Source: Klenkia sp. (GTDB lineage: Bacteria > Actinomycetota > Actinomycetes > Mycobacteriales > Geodermatophilaceae). From it: a stretch of 8,196 bases of DNA. A program made the translations under genes and the position numbers. The notes beneath the pieces are model-generated. The model had not been told where the DNA came from, ran no database searches, and saw only the letters and a program-made list of their open reading frames with translations. The stretch covers positions 1-8,196 of the forward strand of contig JAOPVM010000090.1 of the NCBI GenBank assembly GCA_025966215.1. Reading direction: 5' to 3'. Below, one piece after another: positions 5,343 through 8,196 of this stretch. Each line of letters starts with the position of its first letter. Positions within the stretch are counted from its first letter, which is position 1.

Positions 5343-5951
5343 TCACCAGGAGCCGGACCCGGGGAGCTGTTCGCCGACGGGGACGACGGCGTCGAGCTGG
5401 TTGCCGGCCTGGGGGAGGGGGCAGGACCAGCGCGGGTCGTAGGTGCACGAGGGGTGGTAGGCGAAGTTCAGGTCGACGACGAGGTGCCCGTCGTCCCCGC
5501 CGAGGTCGGCGCCCTTGACGGTGTCGAGCAGGTAGCGCCCGCCGCCGTACGTCGTCGTCCCGGCGCTGCCGTCCCGGAAGGGCAGGAAGACACCCCCTCC
5601 GTACCCACCGAGCCACCACTCGTCGAGCCGGCCGAGGTCGCCGAGGGTGACCCGGCCCAGCAGGTCGAGGCCGACGACGCCGTCGTCGGCGGTGGGCAGG
5701 GCCAGGTGCTGGGGTTCGACGTCGGTGTCCAGCCGCGCCCGGAAGCGGAACGCCGGGTCGTGATCGGCCACGGGCAGGCCGGTGAACGCCGCTCGCGCGT
5801 CGGGACCCAGCGGGGAGTCCGGGTGCCCGGAGAACAGCGCGTCCCGGCCGGCCCGCCAGGCGGCCCACCCGGCGGCGGGATCGGGCTCGGCCCGCACGGC
5901 GGCGTAGAGGGCGTGCACCTGACGGCGCCAGTCGAGGAGGGTGAGGCTCAC
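5343..5951 (-). CDS. DUF1684 family protein
   Basis: This is a 202-residue soluble protein with no signal peptide or membrane helix. The C-terminal half carries what I recognise as the DUF1684 signature: a GGGRYLLDTVKGADL stretch (136-150), then LNFAYHPSC (161-169) and YDPRWSCPLP (171-180), with a following Asn. The N-terminal part (LDWRRQVHALYAAVR, FSGHPDSPL) also fits short members of the family. The biochemical role is unknown; the paired cysteines (169, 177) in the signature may bind something or bond. The GTG start at 5951 is chosen because the family-like sequence begins there. The frame continues upstream to 6182, but that part is low-complexity and runs through the divergent gene. There is no Shine-Dalgarno before 5951, so it may be leaderless (weak -10-like CACAGT 7 nt upstream). 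Confidence 0.82.
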   Translation of the reverse strand: MSLTLLDWRRQVHALYAAVRAEPDPAAGWAAWRAGRDALFSGHPDSPLGPDARAAFTGLPVADHDPAFRFRARLDTDVEPQHLALPTADDGVVGLDLLGRVTLGDLGRLDEWWLGGYGGGVFLPFRDGSAGTTTYGGGRYLLDTVKGADLGGDDGHLVVDLNFAYHPSCTYDPRWSCPLPQAGNQLDAVVPVGEQLPGSGSW

Positions 5952-6032
5952 CGGGACGACTGTGGCACTGCCGCCCCGGACCGGCGCGTTCGACAGCGGG
6001 GCAGGGCGCGGCCGAGGGGGCCCGGGAGCCCG

Positions 6033-6046
6033 TAAGGTCAGGGATG
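6033..6046 (+). promoter_or_regulatory. -10 element of a probable leaderless promoter
   Basis: TAAGGT (6033-6038) fits the actinobacterial TAnnnT -10 hexamer. The GTG start at 6046 lies 7 nt downstream, where transcription would begin, giving a leaderless mRNA. No good -35 is visible. The overlapping AAGG/AGGG could instead act as a ribosome site on a longer transcript. Confidence 0.5.
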
Positions 6047-7113
6047 TGGCAGGTGAGCCGGACGAGACGGGACCGCGGGTCCCCGGCACGTCCCGGCCCG
6101 GCCTGAACCCCGTCGTCCGGGTCGTCGGGTCGGTGCTCGGGTTCGCCCTGGCCATCGGCGCCACGCTGGCCGTCTTCCTCACCGAGGACGCCCTCTACCT
6201 CCGCCTGGCCGTCATCGCCGTGGCCTGGGCGTTCGTCCTCGCCGCGTTCGCCGCCGGCCGCCGGTCCACCGACCAGGCCGTCGCCGCGGGGCGGGAGGCC
6301 GAGCTGCGGCAGGCCTACGCCCTCGAGCTGGAGCGCGAGGTCGCCGCCCGGCGGGAGTTCGAGCTGACCCTGGAGAACCAGCTGCGCCGCGAGACCCAGG
6401 AGGCCATGCGCGCCGAGCTGGACCAGATGCGTGCCGACCTGGCCGTGGTGGCCCAGCTGCGCGACCAGCTCGCGGGGCTCGGTGAGCTGCGCGCCGACAT
6501 GGGCCGGTTGCGTCGGGAGCTCACCGAGCAGCTGTCCGGGGAGATGCTGGTCGAGCGGATCGTGATGCGCACCCAGTCGAGCCGGATGCCGGCCGACCGT
6601 CCGCTGCTCGACGTCGCGGACCCCCGGCTCCTGGAGGGCACCCCTGCCTGGTCGGAGCCGGTCGCCGAGCAGCCCCGACGCACCTCGCCGCCCCCGGTGC
6701 CGGCCCCGCTCCACCCGGCCGCGTCCACCCCGGCCCTGCCTCGGGCCGTGGATCCCGCGCCGAGCCCGGAACCCGCGGCCGGGCCCTCGACGGGTTCGCA
6801 TCCCGCGCTCCGGGACGCCCCGGCGGCAACCGCCCGGACCCCCGACGACGGACCCGCCCCCCGGCGGCACCGCCGGGCGGCTGCGGAGGAGGAGGTCGTC
6901 GCCGTCCCCCAGGAGCCCGAGCACGAACCGGACGTCTACGAGACGGCCGGCCACCAGCGGCTGACCCAGATCCTCGCGGAGTCCGGGGCGACCGCCCGTG
7001 GGGGCGGCCGCCGTCGCCGCCGCGCCGCCGAGGACGACGACGGGGACGACGACGGGGACGACGTCCTCGCCCGCGTCCTGGGCGGCAACCGAGGTTCCGG
7101 TGGTCCTTCCTAG
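6046..7113 (+). CDS. Two-helix membrane protein with coiled coil and disordered tail (DUF6779-like)
   Basis: This 355-residue protein has unknown function. A short polar N-terminus is followed by two hydrophobic helices (about 23-46 and 50-71) joined by a tight TEDA turn. A long charged coiled coil (about 77-165; EAELRQAYALELEREVAARR and many Leu/Glu/Arg heptad-like repeats) follows. Then come a Pro/Ala-rich disordered stretch (about 198-275), a conserved-looking patch VYETAGHQRLTQILAESG (297-314), an RRRRR cluster (322-326) and an acidic DDDGDDDGDD run (330-339). This layout, especially LRLAVIAVAWAFVLAAFAAGRR, matches my memory of DUF6779 proteins of actinobacteria. GTG 6046 is preferred over an upstream frame that would extend to 5941, because it sits 7 nt after a -10 element. 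It is divergent from the DUF1684 gene (94 bp apart) and convergent with the SDR gene (4-bp overlap). Confidence 0.8.
   Translation: MAGEPDETGPRVPGTSRPGLNPVVRVVGSVLGFALAIGATLAVFLTEDALYLRLAVIAVAWAFVLAAFAAGRRSTDQAVAAGREAELRQAYALELEREVAARREFELTLENQLRRETQEAMRAELDQMRADLAVVAQLRDQLAGLGELRADMGRLRRELTEQLSGEMLVERIVMRTQSSRMPADRPLLDVADPRLLEGTPAWSEPVAEQPRRTSPPPVPAPLHPAASTPALPRAVDPAPSPEPAAGPSTGSHPALRDAPAATARTPDDGPAPRRHRRAAAEEEVVAVPQEPEHEPDVYETAGHQRLTQILAESGATARGGGRRRRRAAEDDDGDDDGDDVLARVLGGNRGSGGPS
7033..7062 (+). repeat. 12-bp in-frame microrepeat, 2.5 copies
   Basis: GACGACGACGGG occurs at 7033-7044 and 7045-7056, with a half copy at 7057-7062. It encodes DDDG-DDDG-DD in the acidic tail of the membrane protein. 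This kind of repeat can change copy number by slippage without breaking the frame. Confidence 0.7.
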
Positions 7114-7874
7114 ATCGGGCCCTGGCTCAGTGCGCCGCCGTCGAGCACCAGGGTCTGGCCGGTGACCCAGCCGGCGCTGTCGGAGAGCAGGTAGGCCGCG
7201 GCCTCGCCGATGTCCTCGGGCACACCGAGCCGGCCGATCGGGTACTGCCCGGACACCTCGTCCTCGCGGCCGGTGAACAACGCCTCGGCGAACTTCGTCT
7301 TCACCACCGCCGGGGCGACGGCGTTGACCCGGATCCGCTGCGGGCCGAGCTCGACGGCCAGCTGGGTGGTCAGGTTGACCAGCGCGGCCTTGCTGACCCC
7401 GTAGGCGGCGATGCCGGCGCTGGACTTCAGCCCGGCGACCGAGGCCACGACGAGCACCGACCCGCCGTGCTCGGCCATCCACGCCCGGTGCGCCTCCTGG
7501 ACCAGGCCCAGGGTGCCCACGACGTTGGTGTCCAGGATCTTGCGGAACGCGTCCAGCGGGGCCTCGATCAGCGGCCCGTAGTAGGGGTTGATGCCGACGT
7601 TGCCGACCAGGCAGTCCAGGCTGCCGAAGGTGTCGATCGCGGTGCGCACGGCCTCCGCGCGGTGCTCGGGGTCCCCGGCGTTGCCTGCCACGGCGACGGC
7701 CACCTCGGGCCCGCCGAGGGCCTCGACCGCCTCGGCGAGCGCCTCGGGCTTGCGGGCGGTGAGCACCACCCGGGCGCCGCGGTCGACCAGGCTGCGGGCG
7801 ATGGCCAGCCCGATGCCCCGGCTGCCGCCGGTGACCAGGGCGGTGCGTCCTGCGTAGGAGTCGGACGTGCTCAG
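7110..7874 (-). CDS. SDR family NAD(P)-dependent oxidoreductase (DHRS4/FabG-like), probable CTG start
   Basis: This is a 254-residue classical short-chain dehydrogenase/reductase, cytoplasmic, reducing or oxidising a carbonyl/alcohol substrate that cannot be named. The nucleotide-binding TGGSRGIG is at 15-22; Arg19 and Arg41 suggest NADP(H). The usual NNAG is replaced by GNVG (91-94). The catalytic set is Asn117, Ser145, Tyr158 and Lys162 (YGVSK), correctly spaced. The C-terminus has RVNAVAPAVVKTKF and GQTLVLDGG, resembling the DHRS4-like branch. The domain begins right after LSTSDSYAGRTAL, whose Leu is CTG at 7874. GAGGAG lies 6 nt before it (plus-strand 7881-7886), and no ATG/GTG/TTG fits between. 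GTG 7952 is the nearest upstream option but falls within the promoter's -35. The stop overlaps the convergent gene's stop by 4 bp. Confidence 0.9.
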   Translation of the reverse strand: MSTSDSYAGRTALVTGGSRGIGLAIARSLVDRGARVVLTARKPEALAEAVEALGGPEVAVAVAGNAGDPEHRAEAVRTAIDTFGSLDCLVGNVGINPYYGPLIEAPLDAFRKILDTNVVGTLGLVQEAHRAWMAEHGGSVLVVASVAGLKSSAGIAAYGVSKAALVNLTTQLAVELGPQRIRVNAVAPAVVKTKFAEALFTGREDEVSGQYPIGRLGVPEDIGEAAAYLLSDSAGWVTGQTLVLDGGALSQGPI

Positions 7875-7921
7875 GGGGTGCTCCTCGGGGGTGCGGGCCG
7901 GCCGCGTCGCCGACGCAGGCG

Positions 7922-7949
7922 AACCTACCGATGACCCGTGGTGAGTCAG
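7922..7949 (-). promoter_or_regulatory. Promoter of the SDR gene
   Basis: On the minus strand, CTGACT (7949-7944, compare TTGACA) is followed after 16 nt by TAGGTT (7927-7922, fits TAnnnT). Transcription would start near 7915, giving a leader of about 40 nt that contains GAGGAG before the CTG at 7874. This placement argues against GTG 7952 as the start. Confidence 0.5.
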
Positions 7950-8072
7950 CACACAGCCGTCGTGCGTTGCCGGACGGTCCCGGGGGTAACACACTCGCCG
8001 ACGACGCGTCACCTGCGTGGCACACACCGGTCGCAGCAGGGGCCCGCGTCGCCGCAGCAGCACCGAACCACC

Positions 8073-8098
8073 GCGGCCCCCCGACGACGAGGGGCCGC
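8073..8098. other. Inverted repeat in the divergent intergenic region
   Basis: GCGGCCCC (8073-8080) and GGGGCCGC (8091-8098) form a perfect 8-bp stem with a 10-nt loop, 50 bp before the GTG of the next gene. It could be a hairpin in that gene's leader or an operator. The rest of the 273-bp gap (7875-8147) shows the SDR promoter and nothing else I can name. Confidence 0.4.
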
Positions 8099-8147
8099 AC
8101 CCGCCGGCAGTCCGGTACCCGTGAGGGACTGGAACGAGAGGTGCCCC

Positions 8148-8196
8148 GTGAACCGTGCCCGCCGCTCACCCGCAGGACCCGTGCCGCCCCCCGCCC
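8148..8196 (+). CDS. Start of an unidentified gene (3' truncated by window end)
   Basis: GTG 8148 opens a frame reading MNRARRSPAGPVPPPA to the window edge. AGAGG (8137-8141) lies 6 nt upstream as a good ribosome site. The basic then Pro-rich beginning does not identify a family. It is divergent from the SDR gene. The call rests on the start signals only, since 16 codons are too few for coding statistics. Confidence 0.5.
   Translation, partial: MNRARRSPAGPVPPPA

Noticed and set aside
7875..8063. N-terminal extension of the SDR to upstream GTG/ATG codons
   Set aside because: The extra residues are Arg/Pro-rich and unlike SDRs, they overlap a plausible promoter, and a good Shine-Dalgarno sits just before CTG 7874.
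5284..8169. 961-codon open frame on the minus strand
   Set aside because: It crosses three well-supported genes on both strands and the terminators, with Arg/Gly/Pro low-complexity translation; an artefact of few stop codons at high GC.
1..8196. CRISPR arrays, tRNA or rRNA genes, insertion sequences, phage genes
   Set aside because: No spaced short repeats, cloverleaf, rRNA-like stretch, transposase motif or terminal inverted repeats were seen on either strand.

Overview
The window is very GC-rich, with many GTG starts, coupled genes that overlap by 4 bp, and actinobacterial family types (DUF6779-like coiled-coil membrane protein, DUF1684, ProX-type lipoproteins). It fits a high-GC actinobacterium. 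Geodermatophilaceae or a close relative is my guess from overall flavour; no marker gene proves it.

Layout: (1) 1-173, the 3' end of a small membrane protein gene, possibly DUF3180. (2) 207-5251, a complete quaternary-amine/osmoprotectant-type ABC importer. The ATPase with C-terminal CBS region is on the minus strand (207-1400). Divergent from it, across only 26 bp, are two coupled permeases (1427-2179 and 2176-2943), followed by two tandem lipoprotein solute-binding genes (3070-4062 and 4259-5251). (3) 5253-5336, two stacked hairpin terminators. (4) 5343-5951 minus, a DUF1684 protein. (5) 6046-7113 plus, a two-helix membrane protein with coiled coil and disordered tail, starting at a probable leaderless promoter. 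(6) 7110-7874 minus, an SDR oxidoreductase that probably starts at CTG. (7) 8148 to the end, the first codons of another plus-strand gene.

The most notable observation is in the two solute-binding proteins. Their segments occur in circularly permuted order relative to classical ProX/OpuBC proteins. The stretch that normally forms the C-terminus (LVVLEDDK through VTDNDL) sits at the N-terminus just after the lipoprotein signal. A short Gly/Ser/Ala linker follows, then the normal N-terminal start (VVVGAAGFTESQIL), and the protein ends at the STDP motif, where a classical protein would continue into LVVLEDD. Both copies are 330 residues with the same order. They sit in an almost exact 1189-bp tandem duplication that includes the promoter-proximal leader.

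Each binding-protein gene has a leader with two hairpins directly upstream of an identical Shine-Dalgarno sequence. The second hairpin shows a compensatory base-pair change between the copies. A strong terminator follows the first binding-protein gene, so the second is probably expressed from its own signals. Working together, the lipoproteins would capture a ligand outside the membrane, the two permeases would form the channel and the ATPase would energise uptake. The ligand is not certain, because several aromatic-cage positions of classical betaine/choline binders appear changed.
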